NCBI RefSeq assembly: GCF_002099425.1
Contig: NW_018343979.1
Coordinates: 186,001-250,000, forward strand
DNA length: 64,000 nt
Direction of reading: 5' to 3'
Source: Phascolarctos cinereus
Taxonomy: Eukaryota > Chordata > Mammalia > Diprotodontia > Phascolarctidae
The notes under the pieces are model-generated. The model saw only the letters and a list, made by a program, of their open reading frames with translations, was not told the origin of the DNA and did no database searches. This document shows, one piece after another, positions 1-12,245 of the stretch; the stretch's first letter is position 1; each line of letters begins with the position of its first letter. The position numbers and the translations under genes are program-made.

Positions 1-1640
1 TTCAGATTGGCCTGGCTGCTAAAATATTGTTATTTAATCTTCTAAATCTACAGTGTAGGCTTTCTGTTTCCTAACATTAGAAGAACTGCCAGAAGACCAT
101 TCATTTTTCTTTAAAGAAAACTCTGTTCCTTCATCTTCAGGTGTCTTTATTATCTCCAGAGTTGCTATAAAGGAAAACAAAACAAAAAAATGCTCATGGG
201 AAAGACAATACAAAGGCTAGAATACTAACAATTGAAAAGTGATATTTTTTTTAACCAGGGAAATTCATTTTTCATTTAAGTCTTTACCAAATCCATAGTC
301 AAAAGAAGTCCTTCTGACTCATGATATTTGAGCATATTATTTATATTGTAAAACATCCACCAAAATATTTTAGAGATTTGTAGTTTACTTCCTATAGGTC
401 TGGAAATCTTGTCCCCATGATGAACTTGCATAAATACACTAATATATTGTGAAAAAAAGTCATGAATTTTAAAACTTCTCAAATTAAGATGTAATACTAT
501 AATATGACCTTGCTTCCTGCCACATATTAAGGTTAAGGGATATACTCAAGAGATTGAGACATTTTTCAATATCTTGTGATCTTACCTAACTTCAACCCTA
601 CGATCAAAGAATTGACTATCAAACAAATTTAATGTCTAGTATGACATGGTTTCATGATAAAAAAATTAAGTATTTATTAAATTCTTGTGAAATCAGTGCC
701 AAACCTGGTAAAACAAGTGATTGCAGCAAAAGGAGGAAATTGTGCAGATCAAAAGTGGTTTAAAGATTTAAATCATTTGGAGATTAATTGCATAGGTCAA
801 GAATTAATCATTTTGCTCTAACCTCAGTAAATTCACATCCCACTTTCAGAAATGAAGAGACTCATTGTAAGTAGAATGAATATTTGATGAATTATTTGTT
901 TTATGGAAACGTGAAACAACAACAACAACAAAAGCTCTCAGTCTTCTTGTTCTTACCCCTACTACTTCTTCAGTAACAATGGTAGTAATGGGGAGAAGAG
1001 CCAAAAATTACTAAATACAATACAACTTTCAGATTGTCTATAAACTTTAATTTTCCTTTGATGTTCTAAATGTCCATGTCCAGTGACCAATTAGATGACC
1101 AACTACTGGAGGAAGGGGATTAAATCAATTTTGATGGTCTAGCTATAGCTGAAACTAGAAGAAGAAGGAAGTATTAGCTAAATGGAAGACTAGCTCACAG
1201 GTTGTTGGTGGATAGGTAAATAAAGAAGTTAGCAGAGTTGGGTTTATGGTGAACTGCTAAAACTAATAGCTTTTTACAACCCATCTGTTTGGTTAGCTTA
1301 ATTGAACACCCAATTACACACCTTTCTTCTTGCCTAATCAAAGTGGTTTCTCCCTCAAAAGAGGGATAAGAGAGCAAAATTCATCTCATTTAAATATTAA
1401 TACTTTTCTTGTGTTTCTATATGCCATAATTACATTAGTTAACAGCATGTGTGTGTGTCTGTGTGTAAATCAAATCTCTCCCTTAAAAAAAGAAAGAACA
1501 TAGACACAATTAAAATTAATTTAATATGAAATTTTAACCAAATGAATTTTTGGCGTGATAAATAAGGAGCCAAAAAGAGCCAAAAAGTGCTCTAGGAAGT
1601 GAATATTTGCTTATTGTTATTGTTGTTATTCCTGTTGTAA
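1..1640. other. AT-rich unique DNA, no gene seen
   Basis: No reading frame here resembles a known protein and no repeat family is recognisable. Short simple runs are present: an AAC run near 913-932, a TG run near 1447-1466 and TTG/TTA-rich sequence near 1612-1640. All open frames are short and uninterrupted only by chance. It may be intron or intergenic. Confidence 0.5.
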
Positions 1641-1905
1641 TAAGATAATAAATAATAGCTGACATTTGTATATTGCTTTAATTTCTACAAAGTACTTTAC
1701 AAATGCTGTCTCATTTGAGCCTCACAATAAATTTGGAATTTAGGTACTATTATTATCTACATTTTACAGCTAAAGAAACTGAGATATTAACCTAGGTATT
1801 AAGTAACTTGTCCAGGGTTATACAGTTAGCAATTATCTGAGGTAGAATTTTAACTTAGATCATCTTGAGTCCAGGTTCAAGCATGTTAGGTCATTATTCC
1901 AGCCT
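1640..1905 (-). mobile_element. MIR/Ther-type CORE-SINE
   Basis: Read on the - strand this has the usual SINE order: a degraded tRNA-like head near 1905, a core, then a tail region. On the + strand the diagnostic pieces are 'acaaagtactttacaaat', 'tctcatttgagcctcaca', 'acattttacagctaaagaaa' and 'taacttgtccagggttatac'. It is well diverged, so old. Confidence 0.8.
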
Positions 1906-3175
1906 TGCTGTTAATGTAACAGAAGAGAGATATAATAGCTATGGACAATAGGAGCTGAGAATTCATTTTATTTGTAAAATCTAACATATAAAAATGAAAG
2001 ACCATGGACTCTATCACCTCATCAAGGAAAAGAGGAGCAGTGAAGGATAAATCTACTTTTAACAAAGCTTATGAAGAGACCCAATAAAGACATTCATCCT
2101 GAGGACATTTAAGGATGAAAATGAAAGGATGATAAAAAATAGAAAAATGGAAGTCCCTTGCAAAGATTTTTATAAGAAATCTGTTTCAATTTCTGGGACA
2201 ACAGGCCATATTTGGCCTCTCACATGTTAGTCCCAAATGTTGTTACAGAGGAGATCAAATGGCGCTAAAATAAAGAAGGGGAAAAGAAAAAAAACAGTTT
2301 TATAAGAAGAACTGTAAAGCCAAACTGAGAGTGACACAATTGGGAGGGTAGTAATGGATTTATTTAAAAGGCATTTTTAAGGAAGAGGAAGACACCAAAG
2401 GAATAAGGAAAACAATTGTACCTTATTAATGCTTAAAAAAATGCACCTGACAGACCATTAATAATTACTGGCTTTTATGCCTTCTTTTCTACCTATATAC
2501 ATTTTTATGAGAATAATCTGCACACCCTTTGAGGGCGTCATTATTGAAGGTATTATTGCAGAGCCACCAGAATTTCACAAATGGCATTCCACAATACCCT
2601 ACATCTTGCCATTATGCAATTGGCTGAAAGATGTAAAGATCACACTGCACTTACTATTTGATTTTTAAAGTGATTATTCATTAAAACAAAACATGTCCCT
2701 TGAGTTTCTCTTCCAAATATTTATTTCCAACCCATACATTAAAATTCTGCAAGATTCGTCATAATATGTTATGACTTAAATGTGAACTGATCTTCTGATC
2801 ATTAAGATGTAGGAATAAAACAGGTGCATGTCTGCACAACAGAGTTTTTCTCTTCCATCATAGAGGAGATATAACAAAGAATAAGTGTCTAATAAAGATT
2901 CCCTATGGAGAGTGAGGTGCTCCCAATGTTTTTGTTTGCTGTTGGCATTGAGTTGGTTGCATGGAGTCCTAGAATATTGCAGGGTTATGTGAAATAGGTC
3001 TGTAACCACTCTTAATTGCTTTGCCTAACCACCCAAATGAGAAAAAACAAGCACATGAATAATGGCTCTTATCTAGATTATGACATACAGTTAGATGGAC
3101 AACCCATAAAATTCAGTTATCAGTATACTTATGATAGACAATAAAAATAGACGGTGAACTGGAATCTGTATTAAG
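1906..3175. other. unique DNA, nothing recognised
   Basis: A-rich, low-complexity but non-tandem sequence with no recognisable repeat or coding similarity. Two frames of 63 and 77 codons (2477-2668 and 2776-3009) show no domain, signal or codon bias that supports a gene. Confidence 0.45.
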
Positions 3176-3345
3176 CAGGTTAGTGATGTTATTATCCCCA
3201 TTTTACAGTTAGGGAAACAGAAACAGAGAGTAATTAAGTGACTTGCCCAGGGTCATGCACCTAGTAAGTAAATGTCTGAGGATCCTTTTTAATTCAAGTC
3301 TTGACTCCAGGTGTAGAGATCTATCCACTGTACCACCTAGCTTTC
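3176..3345 (-). mobile_element. MIR/Ther-type SINE, 5' half
   Basis: The + strand shows 'attatccccattttacag', 'gacttgcccagggtcatg' and 'ccactgtaccacctagct'. These are the complement of the core, the B-box area and the tRNA-like head. The A/T-rich tail half is absent, so this is a partial copy. Confidence 0.8.
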
Positions 3346-3354
3346 TCTGTAATT

Positions 3355-3790
3355 TTTATTTCTCACTTCTCTCCTTAATGCTGTCCTTGACATAGGTAAA
3401 CTCTTCTAATCTGTCCTATTCTTTCTTGTCTCTATGCCTTTGCTCATGCTCAGAAAAGCACCAACCTCCCCTCATGCTTATTTCTCTGCCTTATCATCTT
3501 TGACTATTAAAATTTCTCCCAACCTTCTAAGCTTAGCTCAAGTGCCATCTCTCAATTCATTCATATGTGTGCCTGCCTCTCCATAGAGGTGTGTTGTCTT
3601 TTTCATAAAAGCATAGTACTTATGCTTTTCCTCCATAGTTATCAAAATTCAATTTGTATTATTAGACACCCTATTAAATTTCATTCTTCTTGAATACAAA
3701 AATTGCCCCTTCCTTGGTTTTTTTTTAATACCTAGAAGTTAGGATTGTGCTTTACATGAGGTCATCATATAATGCTTTTTTTTTCAAAAT
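3355..3790 (+). mobile_element. L2/L3-type LINE 3' end
   Basis: The run 'tatgcctttgctcatgct', then 'gctcaagtgccatctctc', then a 'cctagaagttaggattgtg' block follows the order of the 3' end of ancient L2/L3 LINEs. There, a degraded C-terminal ORF2 and a short 3' UTR are the parts normally retained. No open frame survives. Confidence 0.65.
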
Positions 3791-4510
3791 GAATTGAAAT
3801 TCCGTAATCAGGAGTTCTAATTTGAAAAATCAGCTAAGAGTTTAAAAATGTGAATGACATTCTAATATAATGGTTTGTACTACACAAATAGAAAAGGTTG
3901 GAGGGGACAGAAGACTAAAGTTATCAGTGGAGGGTTTTTTAATGCTGTCAGACTGTGCTTTGTAAGAGGAAGTTGATCCAAGAAATATTACACAGGGAAT
4001 TTTTTCAAGACCTGGTGATGGACTGAAAGCATGAAGGTAATGAAAGGTGACTACAAATTTCGGGACTTGTAGACATAGTAATGGTGTACTATTTTGACAA
4101 AGGATTCTTTTCTAATTTTTAAAAAGTTTCTACTTTAATTTGAAACCCTCCCCTTGGCTCATACCCAGCTTCCAAAGGGGTATCCAACACTAGTCTTGAA
4201 ACAAGGAAAACAGGATAAACAAAGAAAATGCTGAGAAAAGTAACTTTCTAGTCAACCAAAAGAAAGAACTCAGGAAGGACATGATTCTAGCTCCCAAATA
4301 ATTTAAATATAATAATGTTAATGAAGCAGAAGGATGGTTAATGGTGAAAGAAATCAGTGACCTACATAGAAATCAGCATTTTAATGGAATGCTGGGAAAA
4401 CAAATATATTTTGTATTTTCAAATTTAGACATGTTAGAGTATCTGTCTAGCTGTGTGTTTGCCAGAACAATTTACATATCATTGGAAGAAGCAATTAGTA
4501 GTAATAGCTA
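3791..4510. other. unique DNA, nothing recognised
   Basis: No repeat family, tandem run or plausible coding exon could be identified in this stretch. Confidence 0.4.
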
Positions 4511-4514
4511 ATCT

Positions 4515-4625
4515 CTCAATGCCCAGCAAAGTGTCATGCACTTAGCAGCTGCTTAATAAGTGTTTGCTGAATTTGAATGTTTAATGTATGCCTACTACTC
4601 AATAAATGTTGGCAAAAATGTACAG
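4515..4625 (+). mobile_element. L2/L3 3' terminal fragment
   Basis: The segment carries 'tgcacttagcagctgctta' followed by 'ataagtgtttgctgaatt', the typical end of L2/L3 LINEs (last-used '...agtaggtgcttaataaatg' motif). A second similar end ('actcaataaatgttggc') lies just downstream. Confidence 0.55.
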
Positions 4626-4831
4626 GAAGTATGTACAGTATGCAGGGAGAAAAAAGTAGGAACATAAAAGTCAGCACACTGAGAGTGCTGGCATTTGAAT
4701 CTTAGCCAAGATGTAGAAGAAAATGGTCAATAGATGCAAGGATAGACATATAGGTGGGACTGAGAGATTTTGAATTCCCTAAGGTCAGGAATAGTGTTTT
4801 ATTTCTTCTGTTTTCCTGATAGTGTCATTCA

Positions 4832-5088
4832 AATGTGCCACAGTGGCTAGGATAATAGGGCTGGAGTCAGGAAGACCTGAATTCAAATCCAGGCTCAGAC
4901 TCTTACTATCTCTGTGACCTTGAGCAAGTCACTTGACATCTATTTGCTTCAGTTTCCACATCTGTAAACCTGAGATAATAATAGCAACGACCTCCTAAAG
5001 TGGTTGTGAGAATAAATGAGATAATAATTATAAAGTTCTTATCACAAAGCAAGAGCTATATACTTTTTGGTTATTATTATTATAACTA
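4832..5088 (+). mobile_element. MIR/Ther-type CORE-SINE, near full length
   Basis: The head 'ggagtcaggaagacctg', the box-B region 'ctctgtgaccttgagcaag', the core 'cagtttccacatctgtaaa' and a TTATTATTAT tail appear in the right order on the + strand. The RNA polymerase III promoter boxes are degraded, so it is a fossil copy. An L2-like fragment (about 4768-4830) precedes it. Confidence 0.85.
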
Positions 5089-5188
5089 AGAAAGCCAATA
5101 GTAATTATTTTAATTCCTGAAGTGAATTCTCTGTTATTTAGCATCTAAGCACGAATTGATTCTCCCTCAGTAGGAAATATATTAGATT

Positions 5189-5256
5189 CATTATATATAT
5201 ATATGTATATATATATATATGTATGTATTATATATATGTACATATATATAAATAAG
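5189..5256. repeat. TA/TATG-rich microsatellite
   Basis: Imperfect run of TA units with interspersed TATG and TACA steps. It is prone to slippage and local melting. No function is implied. Confidence 0.9.
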
Positions 5257-5299
5257 ATATGTGACCTGTATTTAATATGTATTTTAATTTTTGCTGTTG

Positions 5300-5445
5300 T
5301 TGTTCCTATTTATTCTCTTTAGATTATAAACTGCTTGACAGAAAAGACTAATCTATTTTTCATCTTTATGTTCCTAGGGTCTTGCCCAATGCCTTGCACA
5401 TAGTAAAGTCTTAATACATGTTTCTGTAATTGAATTCATGATGTG
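5300..5445 (+). mobile_element. L2-type LINE 3' end
   Basis: The order 'gattataaactgcttgaca', 'atgttcctagggtcttgc' and 'ccttgcacatagtaaagtc' matches the conserved L2 3' UTR, ending with a 'taatacatgtt...gaattgaat'-like tail on the + strand. Confidence 0.7.
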
Positions 5446-5494
5446 AATTATGTTGATCTAAATCTTCACTTTGTTGCTTCCCTCATTAAAAATT

Positions 5495-5650
5495 TTAAAG
5501 AGCCCTGAACTAGCAGACAAAAGACCATGTTGACTCTAGCACTTACTTCCTAAATGACTTTGGACAAGTCCCTTTATATTTCTGAATCTTATCAAAGGGG
5601 ATTATTATAACTGTCCTGTTTATTCACTAGTCTGTAAAATCAAATGAAAT
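5495..5650 (+). mobile_element. diverged MIR-like SINE
   Basis: 'ctagcacttacttcctaaat', 'gactttggacaagtccctt' and 'agtctgtaaaatcaaatga' follow MIR order, but the match is weak and partly interrupted. Confidence 0.5.
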
Positions 5651-7545
5651 AGGGATAGGGATTGGACCTGTGATTCCACTGGAACAGAGAACTAGTTGAT
5701 GAGAGAACTCCCTCCACTGATGCTGTTTGGCATCTGCACTGCCACTTAACATAAAGTTTTGTCTGGGACACTGAGACAGTTCTGTTAAAGCCACAGGTCT
5801 TAGTGGCTTTAATTCTAGATCTTTATGCAGTGTATCACAATACTATATTAAACTCCTCTGTAACTTGTAAAGCCTTACCAGTATAAGCTATGACCAAGAT
5901 GATTTACTCCTTCCCTTCTCTTTAAACATCGAGGTGGTCTTGCATTATGTCTGCTCTTCAATATGCTTTTTACAGTTGTTAACATGGGCTTAAATGACTC
6001 AAATGCATTCTTTACATGAGGGGAAATTTTAAAGAATATCATTTAAATTGCAGATAAGAATTTATTGTAGTTATTCAATGCATTTAAACTGAGGAGCCTC
6101 TAGTAGTGTTCAGATTCTTTAATCATCATCTTCAAGGTTAGAAATAATAATGAGATCATTATAGTCATTCGCTTTAAGGGAATTGTTTCCATTTTGTGCA
6201 GGTTATAGAGCTTTTATTTTCTTTCCCATCATCTGTAACCTCATCTAAGTATGGCTGTGACTGAATGCTGGAGACAATGCTTAAAAAAAAAAAAGCTCAA
6301 TGTCTGCTAGGGGATGTGAGTGTTTCTCTCCTATATTTGAAGCTCATGCTACTATCTCAGATGTAAGATATAAGACTCAAATGTAAGAACCTCTGTGTCA
6401 CCAGCTTATGGTCCTGCATTTTGCTTGGTAGAGGTGCTGGATCCTGGATATTATGCCATGAAAAATGATGATAGAAAAGATAAAAACAGCCTTTTGGCAT
6501 GCCATCTAGACTCATTGTAGACATTCTTGAAATGACTCAGTGTCATCATTTCTGCATATCTTGCTGCTTTTTATCCTTCATCCAGATGCTGCCAGGCTTA
6601 CTTTCCAAATAGTCACTTTTCTCATTATTCACTTTTCCTACAATTATCCACCAATTAAGAAAGTCCTTTATGGATTTGCTCAGTACAAAACACAAGTAAT
6701 CCTGAATGAGTTTTCCTTCTTCCATCAAATTCCTCTTTGAATATGGTTAGATCTGTCTTGGGAAAGGAAATTCTGAGAGAAATTGATATTAAGCCTCTCT
6801 CCCATTCTGATGAAATGGAGATACAGTATCAAATTTAGCCCCAAAAGATTCATAAATGCATAGCAAACCTGTCTGTGAGGATTGCGTATAGTTGTAAATG
6901 GTTTACTAAGATGAGATTTGAAATTCATTGCATTCCTGTCAAAAATAATATTGTTTGGAAACTGGCTATATCCTGGGTTTGTACTAACATGATGCATCAT
7001 TTTTACCTCTAGGTCAGAGACTTGATATTTGATCAAGTTCTTTTAAAGAAACAAAGAGTGAGTTTATATTTCTATACATTTATGTACAGTGGTCAGGCAG
7101 CCATAAAACAACAAAAGCAGAATTATTGAGTATATTGTGAGTGGCCATGTCAGTGAAGAAATATCAAGTGATACTAGAAGAGACACTTTGTTTCCTATCA
7201 TCTCCTCTCTCCAATGTATTATTGATGAAAATTGCCAGAATATTCTATGTCTCTTTTGCATGATTTTAGAGAGATATAGTTCCTGCAGAAATCAGTATGC
7301 AGATTGTTTATCTGTACTCTTTTTCACTTGAATGAGAAGCAAAAGAAACAATGAAGTTATACTTAGAATGACACACATAGAAAAATTATTCGCCAATGTC
7401 TTCATTGGATTCCAAAAATCAATCTCATAGGTACCGGTTGAAAGGCTCACAGATGGCGGTAGGTTATTAAAAAAAAAATACAGGAGTTTTACTGACTTCA
7501 AACTCCATATCTGTCAATACTCTGATGCTGCAGCCAAAAAAGTAT
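5651..7545. other. unique DNA, possible conserved block at 5930-6270
   Basis: No repeat family is recognised. The part near 5930-6270 is complex, non-repetitive and rich in AT-hook and homeodomain-like words ('atcatttaaattgcagat', 'taatcatcatcttcaagg'). That is the look of many vertebrate conserved non-coding elements, but conservation cannot be tested here. Frames of 103 and 66 codons at 6540-7036 have no recognisable domain and overlap on both strands. Confidence 0.35.
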
Positions 7546-8065
7546 TCAATCTTGGGTTATATCAAGAAAGTGAACAATACTATTCCTTGGTCTGATCACA
7601 TTGATAGTATTGTATTCAGTACTGGGCAACATATTTTTTAAAAGTATATTGATAAACTTAAGAGTATTTAAGGAATTGCAATAGGATGTTTGAAGGGCCT
7701 TTAATTGTATGAGGATAAGTTCAAGGAATAGAGGGGATTTGGTCTGTAAAAAAAAATATTCTGAAAGGAAATGATAATTGTATACAAGGAATTGAAGGAC
7801 TGTCATAAGAAAGAGAATATTCAGATCAATGTTGCAAAGAAGCAAATTTTAGTTTGATCTAAGGAAAACTTCCTAACACTTAGAAATAACAAAAAAATAG
7901 AATGAGTGAATTGGACAAATGTTTTGTTCTGCGCCACTAGTGATTTCCAAGTGGAAGCTAGGTGATCAATCACAGGTATGACTGGAGTAAATTCCTCTGG
8001 AGTATGATTTAGACATACTGGCCAATGAGTCCATTCCAACTTTGAACTTCTTTGATTCCGAGAAT
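7546..8065 (+). mobile_element. CR1/L3-type LINE 3' end
   Basis: The run 'gaaggactgtcataagaaag', 'gcaaattttagtttgatc' and 'ctaaggaaaacttcctaac', then the 'gtgatcaatcacaggtatg' part and a terminal 'tgattcc', follows the last 500 bp of CR1/L3 elements. That region encodes the ORF2 C-terminus ending in the short 3' tail. It is strongly diverged with no intact frame. Confidence 0.75.
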
Positions 8066-8381
8066 CTCTCATATCCCAAGATTTTGACTAAAAAGGAGCC
8101 TATTATACCCACAATTTTTGTAACACAGTGTCAGGAAGAGCTTCAAGATCTTATTTAATTTAATCTCGTTCCTCAAATTAAGACCGTACCTTTGCCATTT
8201 CAGATAGATAAGTGTTAATTTTACTAATAATGACCTCTAGGGGGAAAAAAAAAAGAATTAGCAATCTCCCTCAGAAATTCTTTCTAGTGGCTAATGACCT
8301 TTACAAGAAAGAGGTTCTAATTAAATCTGCTTGAATCTTCCTTTTGTAATTTAAGCCTAGGTTCTCATTTTCCTCATAGTA

Positions 8382-8383
<2 letters not shown>

Positions 8384-8432
<49 letters not shown>
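8384..8432. repeat. (TA)n microsatellite
   Basis: Uninterrupted TA dinucleotides, about 24 units, with AT-rich unique flanks. Confidence 0.97.
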
Positions 8433-8436
<4 letters not shown>

Positions 8437-8960
8437 GATTATTGCTTTATTCTTTATTCTCCTTGCTAAAGCCTTATATTGCTCCTCTTTGCTTAGTGAA
8501 ATGTTTTTCCTTTAGTCAAAGTTAATAGTGACACTTGCTCTGGTTTTTAAGTTTGTATATTGGAGTCTCCTTAAAACTAAGTAGCATAAGATGGGATAAA
8601 TCGTAGGTATAGCCACCAATTCTGTGTAATTTATCATCTATTTCTCTAGATGAAAAAAAAAAGTCTACATTTACTTCAATATTTAACAGAAGAATGTGGC
8701 CTCATCACCCAAACTCATTATTGTATTCTTTCTAATCATTGCTAAATGCCCAAGAAGTTTAGTAGCTAATCCCAAAAGATGAAAATTTGGAAAAGTCACA
8801 TATTCAATGGCTTGATAGGTTTGGATTAAGTAAGAAATCTACTTTCTTTTCTCCCACAATATTCATGTGAATGTTTATCCAATACATGTAGATTTTTTGT
8901 AAATATCCCACATGTTTGCATACCCCCTCCAAATTCTTAAACTGTCTAAAACCAGAGTCT
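8433..8960. other. unique DNA, nothing recognised
   Basis: AT-rich sequence with several short poly-A runs. No repeat family or exon could be supported. Confidence 0.4.
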
Positions 8961-8964
8961 CATG

Positions 8965-9185
8965 AAAGAGTGCTATAGTGGGAAAGAAGTACTGAATCAA
9001 GAATAGAAATGCATCATTTGAAGTCTCAGTTCTATCATATAATATTTATGTGAACACAGACACATTACTTAATCTCTTGGAATCTCAATTCCCTTACCTT
9101 TAAAATGAGAAAAACAATGCTAGATGATATTTGCAAATTGAAAAAGTATTATAAAACATGTCCTATTGTAATTGTTACATATTGA
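8965..9185 (+). mobile_element. MIR-type SINE
   Basis: The head 'gtgctatagtgggaaagaag', mid part 'aatctcaattcccttacc' and core 'tttaaaatgagaaaaaca' are in MIR order. Divergence is high. Confidence 0.65.
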
Positions 9186-9277
9186 AATAATGACCAATAA
9201 ACTAGCAATAGTTTTAAAAGTAAAAATTTCAAATAAATTTGGCTACACTAGCCACACAGTAAGTATTCAATAATCAA

Positions 9278-9545
9278 TGAGGTAGAAAGAGCCTTGGCTT
9301 GGAATCAGAAGATCTGGGTATGAATTCTATCTAAATCTTCTAGTGATACAATAGCTTTGAAATAGTATCAAATTTATAGGGAGAGGACCTTGGTTTAAAC
9401 CCTGGTTCTAAGAATTGATACTTAAGCGACCTTTTGAAAGTTTCTTCCCTCTCTGTATTTCAATTTCCTCATCAGTAAAATGAAAGGAGTGAACTCAGTA
9501 TCTAAGATCCTGTCCAGTTGTACATTCTATGACCCTATAAATACC
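9278..9545 (+). mobile_element. two adjacent MIR-like SINE fragments
   Basis: A first tRNA-like head ('gtagaaagagccttggcttg') breaks off near 9350. A second copy follows with 'ccttggtttaaaccctggt', 'caatttcctcatcagtaaa' and a tail ending 'cattctatgaccctata'. This tail type ('...ggtcccttccagctctatgacc') differs from the TTATT-tailed copies nearby, so at least two SINE subfamilies are present. Confidence 0.65.
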
Positions 9546-10039
9546 TTTCCCACATTCTAAACATTGCCTGTAGTCAAGAATATGAGGCAAACATATGTTA
9601 AAATCATCTTTAGCTCAAGCATTTTCATGTGGTCTTTAGTGGATGGGAGAAGAAAGAATGAGTATGGTGTAGCATCTTTATCATTTTCCACATGCTTTTT
9701 GATTAAAACAATTTAGACCAGTTCTTTGATTGAAATTTTATCACAGAAAGAATATTCACTTTCCCACCAAAATAAAGAAAAATCACTGCTTAATTACTTG
9801 GTTTGGAAAGAAAAGGGAGAGAAAGCAAATAAAGTTTGGTATGAAGAAAAACCTACTATTTCTTCAAAAAAAGCAGGAGAGATGATCATATCAGTGTCGA
9901 CCTTCCTGTTGCTGCTGCTGCTAATATCAGGCATTGAAGAATTTCTGCTATGAAAATGTTAAAATTGTGAAATGCCAGTGAGTATGAACATGGTGCTAAT
10001 ACATAAATTATCTGGCCAATTTTTTTTTCCTTTGGGGTC

Positions 10040-10660
10040 TTTTCACACTAAGCCAGGATGATAAAATACACCATCCCGCTGCCAATCTGTAAGTGATTTA
10101 TTTATTTTGAATTTTTTATTTCTTGTCTCAGTTTTGTCAGGCTTGTTTTTGCCAGCTGCCTTATATTTGAAAGGCATTGGCAGCTGTCGAGGTTTTCACC
10201 TTCTCATAGGTCTGAACAGTCTGATATGTAGTGTGTATCAGTTGAGAAATTGTCTTCTTCTGGTATACAGATAGAGTGTCAACTGTGTTTATTTTTTAGC
10301 TGAAGACAGTTAACTTCATTGTAGAAATGAAGCAGAAGAATCAAGATGTCCAGCACAACAGCAAATATTTGACTGAAATTAACAATGGTAAATTTTCCCT
10401 TCAAGCAAAAGCATCAGGGAGAATGTTGCAGCTGTATTAGAATTACAGTCCCTGAAAATACCCCTTTCATCAGTCAGGCTGGTTTTCTCTACTATGTGTC
10501 CACCTATTTAATAGCTGTATCTGTAATCCCTTCATTCTTGTCTATTAGCTTAGTAGACCTGTCTAATGAAAGAGGAGTTAAGTTGACATTTATACCCCCA
10601 ATGCTTTTGCAGAAGCGAATGACTAACAGCATGGAAGAGCTGTGAGATTTGCCCACGGAA
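10040..10660. other. candidate conserved non-coding element
   Basis: A roughly 600-bp block of complex sequence with no SINE/LINE similarity and no simple repeats. It contains two CAGCTG E-boxes in an inverted pair (10153-10160 'cagctgcc' and 10179-10186 'ggcagctg') and several TAAT/ATTA-type words. An 86-codon frame (10385-10645) lies inside but has no recognisable domain. That it is regulatory is an inference from texture only. Confidence 0.3.
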
Positions 10661-11880
10661 GGCTTCAAAGATGAATACTCCACACTGTGTCACTGTGACT
10701 CAGAATTTCAATATAATCTTTTATTAGTTTTAGTAGTGTAATCATTATGATTACAGTTACAGCTCTGATCAAGGCTTGCCTTCCAGCGGGTGATCATTCC
10801 TGATGAGATGATCTTGAAGTGTACTCTAGAGGTCTTTCAGTGAGCAGTGAAAGGACAGAGAATGAAGAGTGACCTTTATAATCTGTCAGGTAGTCTCCTA
10901 GCTCTTACCCGGTATTTTCTTTAACTTTGAATTCCCAGACCAAAATATCACTGATATATTTTTATAAAAATTCTGCAACCTTCAAAAGTTAAAGTGTTGC
11001 CCCCAAAAGGGGAAAGGAACAAGAAAAAAAAACACAAAGTAGTTTATACCAAATAGGTTTGTTTTATTCAACCAGCAAAACTAAGTGGATTGGTGTCCAC
11101 TGAGAATTGTTTTCTCTGTTCTTTTTATGCAAATAAAGAGAAATAAAACTCTTCATAGAGTCAGACATTATAAAAAAGGTTGGATGGATCTCTATTGATC
11201 TATATGATAATATTTTGGTTAAAAATGTAATTGCAAGGGGGAAGATAAGGGATGAGACTAGAAAGAAACGAGATTAGAAAGTGATGCTCTTAAAGGGAAA
11301 GCAGTATGGTGGTAGTCCCATCAGACCTTTTGAGTGAAATAAGCTTAAAGGGCTCAGCTGCCTTTCTCAACATTGCTGCTACACTTTGACTGAAACAAAT
11401 ATCATGCCTGCCTTGACAGATAGGAGCTCTGTAGGCTCAGGAGAATACTACATCCTTACTTAATACACTAACCTACCTTTTCCTGGTGGATGCTTTGAAG
11501 AGTGGGAGGATACCGGCCAACAGACAATTGAAGGGGAGCACAGAGGCATTGCTAGAGATGAATGTGCCTGTTATAAAACACTCTCTGCTTCCTAAGATTG
11601 AGCTGGGACTCTTAAAAGGAGGAAAAACCTTTCAGAGGTTCCTATGACAGAAACTCTTAGAGTAGAGGCTTTTATTACTCTCAGTTGCTCTCTACCTGGC
11701 ATCTAAAGCCCCTAGTGATACTGAAAATTTTCTTTCCCTCCAAAATCTGCATAACTACTATAGCTGATATAACAGAATGTCATAAGGAAAAATAAATATA
11801 ATTAGATGTGATATGCCACTAAACATCAGATTACAACCATCATATGCCTTCGTGATAGATTTTAGCACACTAAGCTCTTT
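10661..11880. other. unique DNA, nothing recognised
   Basis: No repeat family, tandem array or credible exon. Composition is unremarkable. Confidence 0.4.
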
Positions 11881-11884
11881 AGGA

Positions 11885-12060
11885 TTCTAAAATGCACCTT
11901 AGAGGTCATCTAATTCAACCCCCTCATTTTGCCAAGAGGAAAAACGAGGCTCAGTGTGGTTAAGTGATTTGCCCAAGATCTCACAAGCAGGAAAAGATCT
12001 TTTGATCCCTGTTCCATGACATTTTTCCTTGGCATTATGTTGCCTTACTTTGATCCTTAC
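11885..12060 (-). mobile_element. MIR-like SINE, 'aggtcatctaattcaac' type
   Basis: The + strand has 'ccttagaggtcatctaattc', 'aaccccctcattttgcca' and 'aagtgatttgcccaaga', which is the complement of a MIR-related SINE. The same arrangement recurs at 28200, 35183, 52033 and 52220, so it is a real subfamily in this genome. Confidence 0.65.
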
Positions 12061-12061
12061 T

Positions 12062-12245
12062 ACTAAGTAAATAAAAACTCACATTAGTGTTGCACTTTTC
12101 TCAAAATGATCCCATGTAGTAGGGAGTGAAAGTGTTATCCTCATTTTACTGTTAAGGATTTTGAGGCTCAGAGAAGTTAAATGTTAATTAATGAAAGTGC
12201 CATAATTTAAGCCTTTCTCCTGCATAAAAGTCTAATGTTGTTTGC
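12062..12245 (-). mobile_element. MIR-type SINE
   Basis: 'gttatcctcattttactg' and 'ttttgaggctcagagaag', followed by a degraded head region, are the complement of the SINE core. It lies directly beside the previous SINE in the same orientation. Confidence 0.6.
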
